From assembly GCA_964498065.1 (NCBI GenBank), contig CAZCFZ010000005.1, positions 31,719 to 95,718 of the forward strand: DNA of 64,000 bases, written 5' to 3'. Positions 54,576 through 64,000 of the stretch are shown here, piece after piece. Each line of letters opens with the position of its first letter. Within the stretch, counting starts at the first letter, position 1. A program made the position numbers and the translations under genes. Source of the DNA: FEN-1297 sp964498065. GTDB taxonomy: Bacteria > Bacteroidota > Ignavibacteria > Ignavibacteriales > Ignavibacteriaceae. The notes below the pieces were generated by a model. The model did not search any database. It was not told where the DNA came from and worked only from the letters and a program-made list of their open reading frames with translations.

Positions 54576-56606
54576 TTAAAAAAGCATTCCGAAAGTCTGC
54601 ATTGTATTTTCAATCCAGAAAATAAACTTTGCAGCATACTTAGTAATCGAGGTCTTTTTTGGCTCTACGGTATAGCTGTTATTAATAAGATTTATATCCA
54701 TAGGGATTTTAGTATACGGATCGACTTTAGCCCAAACGACCCTGTCTGAGTTGTCGTAAATAAAGTCATGCACTCTGTCTTTACCATCCCAATGTTCCAA
54801 TATTTCTTTTCCGTTTTTAAAATGAATTAAAATTTCTTCAGGCATTACAACGTCGCCTAAACGCTCCACAACAACTTTTGAACGATAAAGCTGCTTATCA
54901 TCATTACTTCTTTTATCTTTATAAAAGTGTTTTACACCCGCACTATCGTATACACCGCTAACTTGTTGAATTTTTGAAACAGCTATATATGCAAGTTTAT
55001 AATCACAAACATCAGTACCGTATAAAACTTCGTTAAAGAACCAGTTCATATTTTCGCCGAATTTATTTCCAAGATCTTTTTTAACAACTTCATTAACAAC
55101 TGCTATAAAATCTTTTCCGCAGGGATGTTTAAATTTCCATCGTTCAAAATAAGTCTGCATAATTTCATCCATAACTTTCTGTCCGACTAATCCCTGCAGA
55201 GTCATCATCCAGGTTGCTGTTTTGCTGTATGTGATTGAACCGTAATCATTATGTTTAAAGTCCCACGAGTTTTGAAAATCAGGCGATATTTTTGGATCTC
55301 GCATACCAGCGTAAGTTTCTCTTTGTTCTTCAAAATCACCAAAGTGAAAACCGCCAATATCAAAGAAAGATTTCTTTTTACCGTAATAATGATCCATAAT
55401 CCTAGTCTCGTAATAAGTATTAAAACCCTCATCCATCCAGGCTTCCTCAAATTCATTCGTTGCTAGCAAACCCATAAAATAATTATGACCGAATTCATGA
55501 ATTACAACATTTTCAGTTAATTTTATTCCGTCCGGCATTCCCCATAAACAGCCGGCGGTAAATAAAGTAGGATACTCCATCCCTGCAGCGCCAAACGCAT
55601 GGAACGGCGGATCGACAATTGTAAGATTCGGATAAGGATATTTCCCGATATATTTATCAAAATATTCAAGAGCATCTTCAACAGAATTTATATGCCGATC
55701 AGCCTGTGGCAGATGCTGCGGCTGTAATAGAACTCTTATCTTAACATGTCTCCACTTAGCATTAACTACTTTAAACAAAGGCGAAGCTGTCCATGCAAAA
55801 TCAATTACATCTTCTGCATGATAAAACAAAGTTTTTGTTCCGTCATTATTCTGAAGTTCATTTTGCAGAACACCCACAGCGCCTACTACATAGTTTTTAG
55901 GAACCGTTATGTGAACATTATAAACTCCGAAGTCGGCATAAAATTCAGAGTTTGCGTGATATTGATGGCAGTTCCATTGGCCTTTAACGGCATACCGCTC
56001 GCCGGCATGTTCATAAACTCCTATTTTAGGAAACCACTGCGCAACCATAAAAAAATTACGGCTGAACCCGCTTCTTGCAAATACTTTCGGCAGTTTTGAT
56101 TCAAACTTGATATTTAAAGTTATTTCTTTTCCGGGAAGAACCGGCTTACTAAGAGGAACGCTGATTACTGTTTCGTCATCGGCGTTATTGTCATCGGGAT
56201 GAATGTATTTAATTTTGGTTGTAAGACCCTCTCCATCTTTCACTTTCATAGAAATAATATCTATCCAGCCCAAATTTAATTTCGAATTCATATCGAATCG
56301 ATCACCCCGCAATCGTCCGCCGGATTCTTTTATGAAGGTGGAATTAGTATTCTTAAAAGCATTTAAGTATAAATGAAATTCCAAATTACTTATTTTATCG
56401 TTGGAAGTATTTTTCCAGTATAAAGTCTCTTCCCCTGTTACTAATTTTTCTAGAGGATTAAACTTAACATACATATCGTAGTTTGCAATTCTATCGCTCA
56501 AAGGCTTTTGAAAAATTGCCTGCTGTGCAATTAAAAGATTAAAGCTTGAGAAAAAAATTGAAATGAAAAATAAATAAGCAGAGATTTTGGTTTTGGAAGA
56601 CATCAT
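54576..56606 (-). CDS. M1-family zinc metallopeptidase, exported
   Basis: 676 residues with an N-terminal signal/anchor (ISAYLFFISIFFSSFNLLIA). The M1 zinc site is HEFGH followed by exactly 18 residues and a glutamate (HEXXH-X18-E), near residues 357-380. GAAGMEYPTLFTAG about 30 residues earlier is the substrate-binding GAMEN equivalent. YSKTATWMMTL contains the catalytic tyrosine region. It is shorter than aminopeptidase N and lacks the C-terminal helical domain. Probably an exopeptidase for peptides in the periplasm or outside. A membrane protein gene follows on the same strand. Confidence 0.94.
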   Translation of the reverse strand: MMSSKTKISAYLFFISIFFSSFNLLIAQQAIFQKPLSDRIANYDMYVKFNPLEKLVTGEETLYWKNTSNDKISNLEFHLYLNAFKNTNSTFIKESGGRLRGDRFDMNSKLNLGWIDIISMKVKDGEGLTTKIKYIHPDDNNADDETVISVPLSKPVLPGKEITLNIKFESKLPKVFARSGFSRNFFMVAQWFPKIGVYEHAGERYAVKGQWNCHQYHANSEFYADFGVYNVHITVPKNYVVGAVGVLQNELQNNDGTKTLFYHAEDVIDFAWTASPLFKVVNAKWRHVKIRVLLQPQHLPQADRHINSVEDALEYFDKYIGKYPYPNLTIVDPPFHAFGAAGMEYPTLFTAGCLWGMPDGIKLTENVVIHEFGHNYFMGLLATNEFEEAWMDEGFNTYYETRIMDHYYGKKKSFFDIGGFHFGDFEEQRETYAGMRDPKISPDFQNSWDFKHNDYGSITYSKTATWMMTLQGLVGQKVMDEIMQTYFERWKFKHPCGKDFIAVVNEVVKKDLGNKFGENMNWFFNEVLYGTDVCDYKLAYIAVSKIQQVSGVYDSAGVKHFYKDKRSNDDKQLYRSKVVVERLGDVVMPEEILIHFKNGKEILEHWDGKDRVHDFIYDNSDRVVWAKVDPYTKIPMDINLINNSYTVEPKKTSITKYAAKFIFWIENTMQTFGMLF

Positions 56607-56858
56607 ATTTTTAGCCGCTCCCTTTATTGTTGCTAATTTTGTAATTAGAACTAATCATTAAAATGATGTGGGCCCTGCAGATTTGTCATTCTGCTTAATG
56701 TGAATATCTTGAAAATAAAAGTTATAAGCAAAAATTTTAATAATATTTATAGATGCCGCTGCATTTAATTTTCCAATTATTTTTTGGGAGAATGATTATC
56801 TTCAAGTACATCCCGCTATTTTCTCGGCAATAATTCTTACTATTTGTATCGCTTCATA

Positions 56859-57833
56859 CTATTTCAATAAAATCATCTTCCTAGTTTGAACAAAGATGCC
56901 GGCCTGCAGTCTGTAAAAATAAATTCCGCTTGGAAAACTCGAAGCATTAAACGCTACTTTATAATTTCCGGCATTTTCTACTTTGTTAACAAGAGTTGCT
57001 ACCTCTTCTCCAAGTACATTAAATACCTTTAATGAAACCTTTCCTTCTTTATTAATCGTATATTCAATTTCTGTGGAAGGATTAAACGGATTAGGATAAT
57101 TCTGATATAATGAAAATCTTATTGGGTTTGTTTTATTATTCTTCATTCCCGTTACATATTTTACAGAGTAAGACAACAATTCCCATTTTTCGAGCCTTCT
57201 GCTGTTTGGTTCTACGGAAATAAAAATTGAATTTATTTCTTTTACTATTCCGACTCCCGGCTGTATCCAAAATTCAATACGGCTGTAATCATTACAGCAA
57301 ATACCTGATTGAACCGCCATGAATGCACCATCAAAAGTACCTGCGGGTACTGTTACGGTATCAATACTGTCAATAGAACCCATTTCATCACCGATTCCGC
57401 CCCATGTATTTCCTACTTTTAGAGGTAAAACCAATTTGCTAAGCCCATTATAAAATCCATCCGAAGATATGGGTAAAAAGCTGAGTGTGTCTATTTTCCG
57501 TTCCAAGTATAAAGAATCAATTTTATCTGAGAATTTATAAAGCCAAAGATATCTTATTGTTCCATTTGGTAAGTACATTACGTTATTAATTGTAACCGAT
57601 ACAGTATCGTTTATATTATTTAGCGAATCTATAATGTGGTAAGTCTAGCTATCGCCCACCTGGAGCGGAAAATCATTAGTTGTATCATTTTGTACTTTTT
57701 TTATTGAATTGTTTTCGTAAAAATTGCTTGAATGAAAAGAATCATAAGTATTAACAAGATTCTGAGGAAGAATTTTATAGGCAGAAAGTATAATAATTCC
57801 AATTATTATAAACGTAATGAAATGCTTATTCAT
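56859..57833 (-). pseudogene. Sorting-domain secreted protein interrupted by an in-frame TAG
   Basis: Two open stretches on the minus strand, 57833-57645 and 57578-56859, are in the same frame. The first encodes a signal peptide and ends PLQVGDS-TAG at 57647-57645. The reading then continues TYHIIDSLNN...INNVMYLPNG without interruption into a protein ending in the sorting domain (FSLYQNYPNPFNPSTEI...VQTRKMILLK). Homologues of such proteins have PLQVGxxWxY at this place, so the TAG is best explained by TGG to TAG. The product would otherwise be a 324-residue secreted protein. Either a real pseudogene, a sequencing error, or readthrough. Confidence 0.8.
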
Positions 57834-58096
57834 GAGATAACCTTTCTATCTCAAGAATTATTCAGAGTAATTATTTAATGATATCCGTTAATAAAATGTT
57901 ATTATCAACATAAATAATTAAAAATGCATCTGCAATGAACTAAATCAAATTTACCGGGACAAAAAATTTATTTGAATCATTCTTAGTACAGTGATGTTTA
58001 ATAATAAAAACAATCTTCCCAAAAAATTGCATTAAAGTAATTCTTTTAACTGGTATATAATTTGAACACCAATAAAAAAATCATCGGGGGTGAACA

Positions 58097-58492
58097 ATGA
58101 AAGTTATATATAGACTAATTGTAATGTCGCTTATGTTCTTATCAATAAGCTGCAATCCGGATTCTCCTCTTTCCGTAGTCTTTTCTCCGCCTAAATGTGA
58201 AATAACTAATATTCAAAAATATAATGCTTCCCCGGGAGAGTTTGCAAGATTTGCAATTACCGCAATAAACAATGGTGATGGTGCAACTGCTTTTAATTCG
58301 GGCTGCATTGTTAAACTGAAAAAAGGAAATACAATAATAGACAGAGGTTATGCATATTTTGGAGACTTGAGCCAAGGCGAGTCCGCTATTGATGAAGCCT
58401 GGTTTACCAATATTACAAACCAATCACAATACGATTCATATGAAATAACTCTTTACTGGTACGACTCGCAGGGTACTTATTATACTCAATAA
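58097..58492 (+). CDS. Small lipoprotein with CARDB-like domain
   Basis: 131 residues. The signal ends in the lipobox LSISC at Cys19, so it is anchored by lipid. The mature part has a beta-sandwich-like pattern (ARFAITAINNGDGATAF, GCIVKLKKGNTIIDRGYAYF, SYEITLYWYDSQGTYY), as in CARDB/FxLYD domains. Function unknown. The GGGGGTGAACA ribosome site before ATG 58097 is strong. Confidence 0.75.
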   Translation: MKVIYRLIVMSLMFLSISCNPDSPLSVVFSPPKCEITNIQKYNASPGEFARFAITAINNGDGATAFNSGCIVKLKKGNTIIDRGYAYFGDLSQGESAIDEAWFTNITNQSQYDSYEITLYWYDSQGTYYTQ

Positions 58493-58660
58493 TTAAAAAG
58501 TAAAATTAAATAGTGCCTTAAGAGAAAAAGAAATTTAAATTTTGGGTTCCTATCAAACTCAATGCTGTCAAGATATATCGATATTTTTTTATCTCGCCGA
58601 AGGTACATTTTGTAAAGAAAAGCAATTAGCTAAAAATTTATAAGTTCAATCCGGATAAAT

Positions 58661-60337
58661 CTAAACGCCTGCCAGATATTCATGCACAAGTTTTATTGCC
58701 ATAGCTCCTTCCCCTACTGCAGATGCAACGCGGTTCATAGCACCGGCTCTCACATCGCCGGCACAAAATATTCCGGGTATACATGTTTCAAGTAAATAAG
58801 GATCACGCTCAAGTTTCCAGGCCTTTTTAAATTTTTCATACTTAAACGAATCTCTTCCTGTTTCAATAAAACCTTTTGCATCCTTAAATACATTCAATTT
58901 AATCCAATCCGTTTCCGGCCGTGCACCAATGAAAATAAATAATGCACCTGCTTCGCTTACCTTCTGCTGCCCGGTTTCGATATTTTCCAAAGTTATACAT
59001 TCGAGCCTGTTTTCTCCCTTTGCCTCAACTATAATGGAATTAGGAATTATTGATATATTTTTTGTTTTATTAATCTGATCAATCAGGTACCTCGACATTG
59101 TTGAATCAAGAGAGTTTCTCCTGATTACTATAAAAACATTTTCAGCAAAACCGGAAAGATACATTGCGGCCTGACCTGCAGAATTGCCTCCTCCGACAAT
59201 AAATACGTTTTTACCTTTGCATGAATGCGCTTCTGCGGTTGCCGAACCGTAATAAACGCCGGCACCTGTTAGTCCGCTTATTCCCTTTACATCGAGGGTT
59301 CTGTAGTCTACACCGGTTGAAATTACAATTGTGTGTGTTCTTATTTCAGATCCGTTGGAAAGAGATAAAATTTTGTAATTGTCTTTGATATTTATATCAA
59401 CAACCTGTGAAGGGGAAAGAAGTTCAACTCCGAATCTTGATGCCTGGGCTATAGCTCTCCTGGTTAAATCCGCACCCGAAATGCCCGAAGGGAATCCAAG
59501 ATAATTTTCAATTCTTGAACTTGTTCCTGCCTGTCCCCCCGGAGCTTTCTTTTCTATCAATAGAGTTTTCAATCCTTCCGTACCGCCGTAAACAGCAGCA
59601 GCTAATCCCGCAGGCCCGGCACCGATAATTACTACATCATAAAGCTCTTCCGAGGCTGTGGATTTTAGTCCTATCTTTTCTGCCAATTCAACTTCGGAAG
59701 GACACTTTAACAATGTGCCGTCTTCAAATAAAACTGCGGGAAATTCGGCAGATTCTATTTTATGAATACCTATTAATTCCTCGGCTTCTTTATTTAATTC
59801 AACGTCAATCCATTTATAAGGGACTAAATTGCCGGTTAAAAAATCCTTTATTTTATGCGATGCCGGCGACCATTGGTAACCAACGATTTTTATTCCTTCA
59901 AACTCATGAATAAAGCTGTTCTGCCAATCATCGAGTATATCATTTATTACAGGGTAAAGTTTTTCTTCCGGCGGGTTCCAGGGTTTAAGGAGGTAATAAT
60001 CCAATTTCAAATTATTAATTGCTTTTATTGCGGCATCAATATCGGAATATGCGGTTAACAGAACTTTTTTTGCTTCGGGAAAGATACTCATTGCTTTTTC
60101 CATAAATGCAGTGCCTTCCATTTCAGGCATACGCTGATCGGAAATAAAAAGTGCAACGGTATCATTTTTTAATTTTAATTCTTTAACAGCTTCCAGAGCT
60201 TCCGACGCAGATTCCGATGCAAGGATTTTATATTCATCACGGTATTTATTTCGAATATCCCTTTGAATAGCTCTTAGCACCTGTATGTCATCATCAATAA
60301 TTATTATGAACGGAAGTTTCATCCTTCTTTTCTCCAT
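58661..60337 (-). CDS. Receiver-glutaredoxin-like-thioredoxin-reductase-like fusion
   Basis: 558 residues. 1-125 is a response-regulator receiver with acidic DDD, phospho-acceptor D67 in FISDQRMPEMEG, and K near 117 in YYLLKPW. 130-225 is glutaredoxin-like (GIKIVGYQWSPASHKIKDFL, EFPAVLFEDGTLL), but the redox CxxC is SPAS. 235-558 is a two-domain FAD/NAD(P) oxidoreductase (VVIIGAGPAGLAAAVYGG, NVFIVGGGNSAGQAAMYL, CAGDVRAGAMNRVASAVGEG), where the usual CATC is YGSATAEAHS. Both redox pairs are absent. Such fused receivers are a known family. The start at 60337 overlaps the kinase gene by 44 bases; ATG at 60322 is possible. It is probably phosphorylated by that kinase. Confidence 0.9.
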   Translation of the reverse strand: MEKRRMKLPFIIIIDDDIQVLRAIQRDIRNKYRDEYKILASESASEALEAVKELKLKNDTVALFISDQRMPEMEGTAFMEKAMSIFPEAKKVLLTAYSDIDAAIKAINNLKLDYYLLKPWNPPEEKLYPVINDILDDWQNSFIHEFEGIKIVGYQWSPASHKIKDFLTGNLVPYKWIDVELNKEAEELIGIHKIESAEFPAVLFEDGTLLKCPSEVELAEKIGLKSTASEELYDVVIIGAGPAGLAAAVYGGTEGLKTLLIEKKAPGGQAGTSSRIENYLGFPSGISGADLTRRAIAQASRFGVELLSPSQVVDINIKDNYKILSLSNGSEIRTHTIVISTGVDYRTLDVKGISGLTGAGVYYGSATAEAHSCKGKNVFIVGGGNSAGQAAMYLSGFAENVFIVIRRNSLDSTMSRYLIDQINKTKNISIIPNSIIVEAKGENRLECITLENIETGQQKVSEAGALFIFIGARPETDWIKLNVFKDAKGFIETGRDSFKYEKFKKAWKLERDPYLLETCIPGIFCAGDVRAGAMNRVASAVGEGAMAIKLVHEYLAGV

Positions 60338-61757
60338 TTGATAAATGTTGAGAAACCGGTAAAGTAATAATAAATTCTGTTCTACCGGGTTTTGAATTTA
60401 CTTTGATTTCCCCGTTATGCCGATTAACAACATTTTGTACAATATCAAGCCCGATACCCGTTCCCTCCCCAATTTTTTTTGTTGTGAAAAAAGGATCAAA
60501 TATTCGCGACATAATTTCTTTAGGAATACCGAGCCCATTATCGATTATCCGAATGGTCATGTTATTTTTATTGCATTCAGTCTGTATTTCTATTTCACCA
60601 TTTTTAGGAACGGCATATATCGCATTATCAATAATATTAGTCCATACTTGATTCAACTCTCCGATATAAACCTCAACTTCAGGCATATCCTCACAGAAAT
60701 TTTTAATAACCTTTATATTTTTATCACGGATTTTATATCCTAATAGAATAAGAGTATCTTCAATATCTTTATGGACATTCGTATTATAAAGATCACCGGA
60801 TCTATCCATATGGACATGAGATTTAATAGCGCCAACGAGCATCGAAATACGCCCGGAAGCATCTTCAAGATCTTTTATTATCAGACTAGAGCTAACTAAA
60901 TTTTCCAGCCAGTTTAGAATACCTTGTAAAGCTTCCTTACCGACATTGCTGTATATTATTTCCAAATCATCCGTTGAAAAACCAGCATCGGTAAATGTTT
61001 CTGCTTTTGCATTACTGTCATAAATTCCTTTTTCATTCAGCCAGTCATTTATCTCATCTTCTTTCTGTATTCGCTGAAGTGGAGTAATTTTAGTTTTAGC
61101 AAAATGCATGTTACCTTTTTCCTGGGCTATTTCACGGATATTCCGGATAAGTTCCGAAGAAATATTATGTTTCATCAACTCTTCAGTCAGTTCAATATTA
61201 GATTTTAATCTTTTATCCAGCTCTTCGGATATTCTATTAATTGCAGCTGCAGGGTTATTCAATTCATGAGCAATTCCGGCTGCAAGCTTTCCGAGAGCAC
61301 TTACTTTTTCCTGCTGCATTTGCGTGGTTGCAAAAACGCGGGCTCTCTCAGTCATATACCCGATTATTCGTTGAATAAGATCCGGATTAAGCATTTCCAA
61401 ATCGTGAAAATATTTTTTATGAAGCTTAAGTAAACGTAACTTTCCGACAGCATAAGAAGTACCCGGAGAAGTTTTCATTCTGGAATACGGCAGTAATCCC
61501 GATAAACCGCCGCTAAGTTCATTATTCTCAAAACTGAAGTAATAAACCAGCTTGCCTTTTATATTCATATAAAAGTAAATTTTTCCTTCTAATATAAAAG
61601 ACATTTCATTAATCGGTTTGCCGGTTTTAAAAATAATATCTCCGTCCTCATATTCTGAATAATCCGAATGAGCTATAATCCATTCTAAATGTTCATCCGG
61701 TAAATCCTGCAGGGCAATAATTTTTTTCAATTCTTCAATTAACACAGCGTTGTTCAT
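60294..61757 (-). CDS. cNMP-binding sensor histidine kinase
   Basis: 487 residues, cytoplasmic. An N-terminal cyclic-nucleotide-binding fold (about 20-130; YEDGDIIFKTGKPINEMSFI, LEGKIYFYMNI) may sense cAMP-type or other ligands. A linker precedes the H-box GKLAAGIAHELNNPAAAI near 155, and the ATPase domain has NIIDNAIYAVPKNGE, DNGLGIP and GTGIGLDIVQNVVNRHNG. The stop lies inside the start of the receiver-reductase gene, so the two are translated together as a two-component pair. This kinase-plus-receiver-reductase arrangement is characteristic. Confidence 0.93.
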   Translation of the reverse strand: MNNAVLIEELKKIIALQDLPDEHLEWIIAHSDYSEYEDGDIIFKTGKPINEMSFILEGKIYFYMNIKGKLVYYFSFENNELSGGLSGLLPYSRMKTSPGTSYAVGKLRLLKLHKKYFHDLEMLNPDLIQRIIGYMTERARVFATTQMQQEKVSALGKLAAGIAHELNNPAAAINRISEELDKRLKSNIELTEELMKHNISSELIRNIREIAQEKGNMHFAKTKITPLQRIQKEDEINDWLNEKGIYDSNAKAETFTDAGFSTDDLEIIYSNVGKEALQGILNWLENLVSSSLIIKDLEDASGRISMLVGAIKSHVHMDRSGDLYNTNVHKDIEDTLILLGYKIRDKNIKVIKNFCEDMPEVEVYIGELNQVWTNIIDNAIYAVPKNGEIEIQTECNKNNMTIRIIDNGLGIPKEIMSRIFDPFFTTKKIGEGTGIGLDIVQNVVNRHNGEIKVNSKPGRTEFIITLPVSQHLSNGEKKDETSVHNNY

Positions 61758-62174
61758 AAATGCTCTTAGATTGAGTTTAAGAATTTAACGACAAATTATT
61801 TAGAATATTTATTTTAAGACTGACTATGAAAGGAAGAAAGTTCCGCCGATAAAATGAGCTGTTCTTATTTAATTTAATTGATCAAATATAATTATAATTT
61901 GTCTTATATAATAAAACTTTAATAACCTATTGCAACTATTGTTAGATTCAAGCTTGTGAGGCCTAATGATAAAAGATATTTAGCATTAACTTTGAATCCC
62001 GCTTAATAATTAAATAACTTTTATATTCCCAGTTTTTCACGGGGATATATTTCTAAACCGTTGACCTGATATTTTGATTTAAATAAAGAGTTGTTTTGAA
62101 GAGACGATTATATAATTGGGAAAATATTTTTATTTAATCAATCACTTCAAAACAAACTCCGTTAATATTAAATA
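61758..62174. other. Intergenic region, nothing clear
   Basis: About 417 bases between the ScyD-like gene and the kinase gene, both on the minus strand. No gene, promoter consensus or strong hairpin is visible apart from AT-rich dyads such as TTAATATTAAATATTAA just past the ScyD-like stop. Confidence 0.5.
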
Positions 62175-63311
62175 TTAATCAAATTGTACTTTAAGTATTT
62201 CACCGGATCCGGGAGGTAAGCCAAATCCCTTATTTGAAATATAAAGAGACCCGTCAGGTCCGAAAGCCATACCTGTAGGAAAAAATAAACCTGTAACAAT
62301 TTCTTCCTGCGCGCCTGAAGGACTTACTCTTATAATCTTTCCCGTAAATGGTGCCGGATCCCCGGCTGCAGTACTCATTTCTAAAACATACATTCTGTCT
62401 CTATTATCAAATGCAATTCCCAGTACAGTTGTAAAACCGGCTTCATCTTTTTTTATTTGACCGCTCGGAGTCACTTTAAAAATGCTTGAGCTTCCGGGAT
62501 TTACAGGAAATGTATTAAGGTTGCCAATATAAAAATTTCCATGGTAAGCTAAAGCAGTTGGAACTATATGACCTTGTGAAGCGGAAACATCAACTACTCT
62601 GCTGACGCTGCCATTTAAAGTTACCTTTACAAGTTCACCGTGATTTGGTTCAACTGCATAAAGATCACCACGCAAACTAATCATACTGTACCATGTTCCG
62701 TCAGGTTCAAAATCATCTTCTTCAGGATTAGCTACCGGGTGAGTTCTCTGGTATTCGCTGAGATTTGCTATTGTTGTTGTAGTACCATTTGGATTTACAC
62801 GGAAAATTACATTATCCGTTCCGGCTAATCCGTGAGAACACCCCGCACCGGATTCTATTCCATAAAGGACTCCATTAATAAATGCAATATCGGCGACCCC
62901 GCTTGTTAATCCTCCGGTTTGGGCACTTGTCTGGCTTGATGGTAGATTGTCTGCTACTGTTGTACGAATTCCATTCATACTTATTTTTGAAATTCGGGAA
63001 GTGTAACCTCCTTTGTACGGACCAATAGGGGGAACCACTTGATCACATTGGCCTACGGTTGAATCTGTTCCTCCTTCGCCTCCTTCTGCAACATATAAAT
63101 ATCCGTCCGGCCCAAATTTTAGTCCCCTGGGATTATTCAATCCGGATGCAAAAACAACAGGAGTATTTGCATTTGTTTTTGGTTTTTTATCGACTGTTTG
63201 TAAATTCTTTAAAGATGCATCAGTTAGTGAATCTGTTTTATCATTACATGATGTGAATAAAAACAACGATAAAACAAGTATGATTATACCGATAATATAT
63301 TTTCTCTCCAT
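62175..63311 (-). CDS. ScyD/ScyE-family lipoprotein (NHL-like propeller)
   Basis: 378 residues. The signal ends in the lipobox FTSC at Cys22. The mature part has six-bladed-propeller repeats (ASGLNNPRGLKFGPDGYLYVAEGGEGG, GLFFPTGMAFGPDGSLYISN) and a central region with several glycine-rich turns. The family was named after cyanobacterial scytonemin genes but is widespread and mostly uncharacterised. A linker rich in K, T and N precedes the propeller. It probably binds or decorates a surface component. Confidence 0.85.
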   Translation of the reverse strand: MERKYIIGIIILVLSLFLFTSCNDKTDSLTDASLKNLQTVDKKPKTNANTPVVFASGLNNPRGLKFGPDGYLYVAEGGEGGTDSTVGQCDQVVPPIGPYKGGYTSRISKISMNGIRTTVADNLPSSQTSAQTGGLTSGVADIAFINGVLYGIESGAGCSHGLAGTDNVIFRVNPNGTTTTIANLSEYQRTHPVANPEEDDFEPDGTWYSMISLRGDLYAVEPNHGELVKVTLNGSVSRVVDVSASQGHIVPTALAYHGNFYIGNLNTFPVNPGSSSIFKVTPSGQIKKDEAGFTTVLGIAFDNRDRMYVLEMSTAAGDPAPFTGKIIRVSPSGAQEEIVTGLFFPTGMAFGPDGSLYISNKGFGLPPGSGEILKVQFD

Positions 63312-64000
63312 TGTCTCTCCTTTTAAATAATATTATTTGATAATTCATTTAAATTAAAACTGAAGATTTGCAGAAATTGTAAATCTTATATATTTAGGTG
63401 GTATTCATAAGCACCTCCTGATAACAACCTGTTATCAAAAAATTGCATTACATTAATAATATTAGTTTTAAACTAAGGAAAAGTACGCGCACAGTATTAG
63501 AAATAAACACAAGACTAATACATCAGGTTCTGCCGACACTACTAAGGACAGTAGATAATATGGAGATGAGGGGGATATCTTGGTTATAGATAACGCCCTT
63601 CCTTAAGCTGCAGTAGTTAATTGTATCCCGGTAATTTAATTGGTTTTTAATTTTGAATTTTTCCGCTGTCTTATAATATTACTTTTTATTATAAATGCAA
63701 CAGTTTTTATACTAAATTAACGGGCTTTTATAATTTATGAAGGTAATTATAAAATAGTTTAACAAATTACTTTGATAATTTTATTGCTGTACAAATTAAT
63801 TTTAATGTGAGAGAAAAAGTTCGAAATAGATCGGTTATAATTGAAAAATAGAAAACATATCCCTATCATACTTAATGTTTCGATAAATGCTATCAAAAAA
63901 ATTAATTATTGTTTATTCACAAAGAATGCTCTGTAAATTTAGCGCCGTGTTGGGTCATAATAAAAGGTAACCATAGAATAATAAAAAATTATATTAATAA
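63312..64000. other. Intergenic region at the right edge
   Basis: About 690 bases with no reading frame that I can support. A perfect dyad at 63419-63437 and a shorter AGGTG...CACCT hairpin just before it lie 86-108 bases upstream of the ScyD-like start (minus strand). The rest is AT-rich without features; a gene may begin beyond the edge. Confidence 0.5.
63419..63437. promoter_or_regulatory. Operator-like perfect dyad TGATAACA-ACC-TGTTATCA
   Basis: Two 8-base arms separated by ACC, exact complements. The dyad resembles sites for CRP/FNR-type regulators (TTGAT-N-ATCAA on the minus strand) and lies upstream of the ScyD-like gene. It is followed by a run of A on the plus strand, so a terminator stem for a minus-direction transcript is another reading. 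Confidence 0.4.

Overview
The window is AT-rich, tightly packed bacterial DNA with a 100-N assembly gap. It is most likely from the Ignavibacteria/Bacteroidota (FCB) side of the tree. The evidence is secreted proteins ending in the C-terminal sorting domain with the YQNYPNPFNP motif, a TTG-N20-TAnnTTTG promoter of the Bacteroidota sigma type, a small DUF4295-like protein, and many signal-peptide, beta-barrel and lipoprotein genes. This is an inference from motifs, not from a database match.

Layout. 1-4.9 kb: a GH2 glycosidase cut by the window edge, tpiA, a repeat-rich intergenic region, an MFS carrier that seems to start at a non-ATG codon, and an MscS channel. 5-12.1 kb: housekeeping genes queC-queF-glnD-murI in a row, then L-asparaginase, an Nfu-type Fe-S scaffold and an O6-alkylguanine methyltransferase. 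12.2-21.8 kb (minus strand): a KamA-type radical SAM enzyme, a 54-residue protein, a sorting-domain protein, a repeat protein with 222-bp units, a large secreted protein with a lytic-transglycosylase-like end, and YbaK.

21.8-40.7 kb is the most unusual part. A complete oligopeptide ABC importer (two ATPases, binding lipoprotein, two permeases) is overlapped by a 1185-residue protein kinase/ATPase/TPR protein. A sigma-54 activator with a degenerate receiver follows. Next comes a gene with a good sigma-54 (-24/-12) promoter, encoding a secreted polypeptide of near-identical 16-residue repeats; the assembly breaks inside these repeats. After a terminator comes a secreted protein joining a zinc peptidase, a beta-propeller and a C-terminal beta-rich region. 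A TPR protein and two sensor kinases follow, one lacking the usual histidine. My working hypothesis is a dedicated circuit: kinase and activator control production of the repeat polypeptide, the neighbouring peptidase may process or anchor it, and the importer may return fragments. Only the gene order, promoter and domains are seen directly.

40.9-53.6 kb: methylmalonyl-CoA mutase catalytic subunit and epimerase, a PAP2-type phosphatase, an unknown protein, a DJ-1/PfpI protein, a 1215-residue coiled-coil protein built on eight exact 70-residue repeats, a GH13 enzyme, a two-gene osmoprotectant ABC transporter and an outer-membrane beta-barrel. 53.6-64 kb: a membrane protein and M1 peptidase, a sorting-domain gene broken by an in-frame amber codon, a small lipoprotein, a cNMP-binding histidine kinase overlapping a receiver-glutaredoxin-like-thioredoxin-reductase-like fusion, and a ScyD/ScyE-like lipoprotein. 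I found no tRNA, rRNA, CRISPR array, insertion sequence or phage genes.
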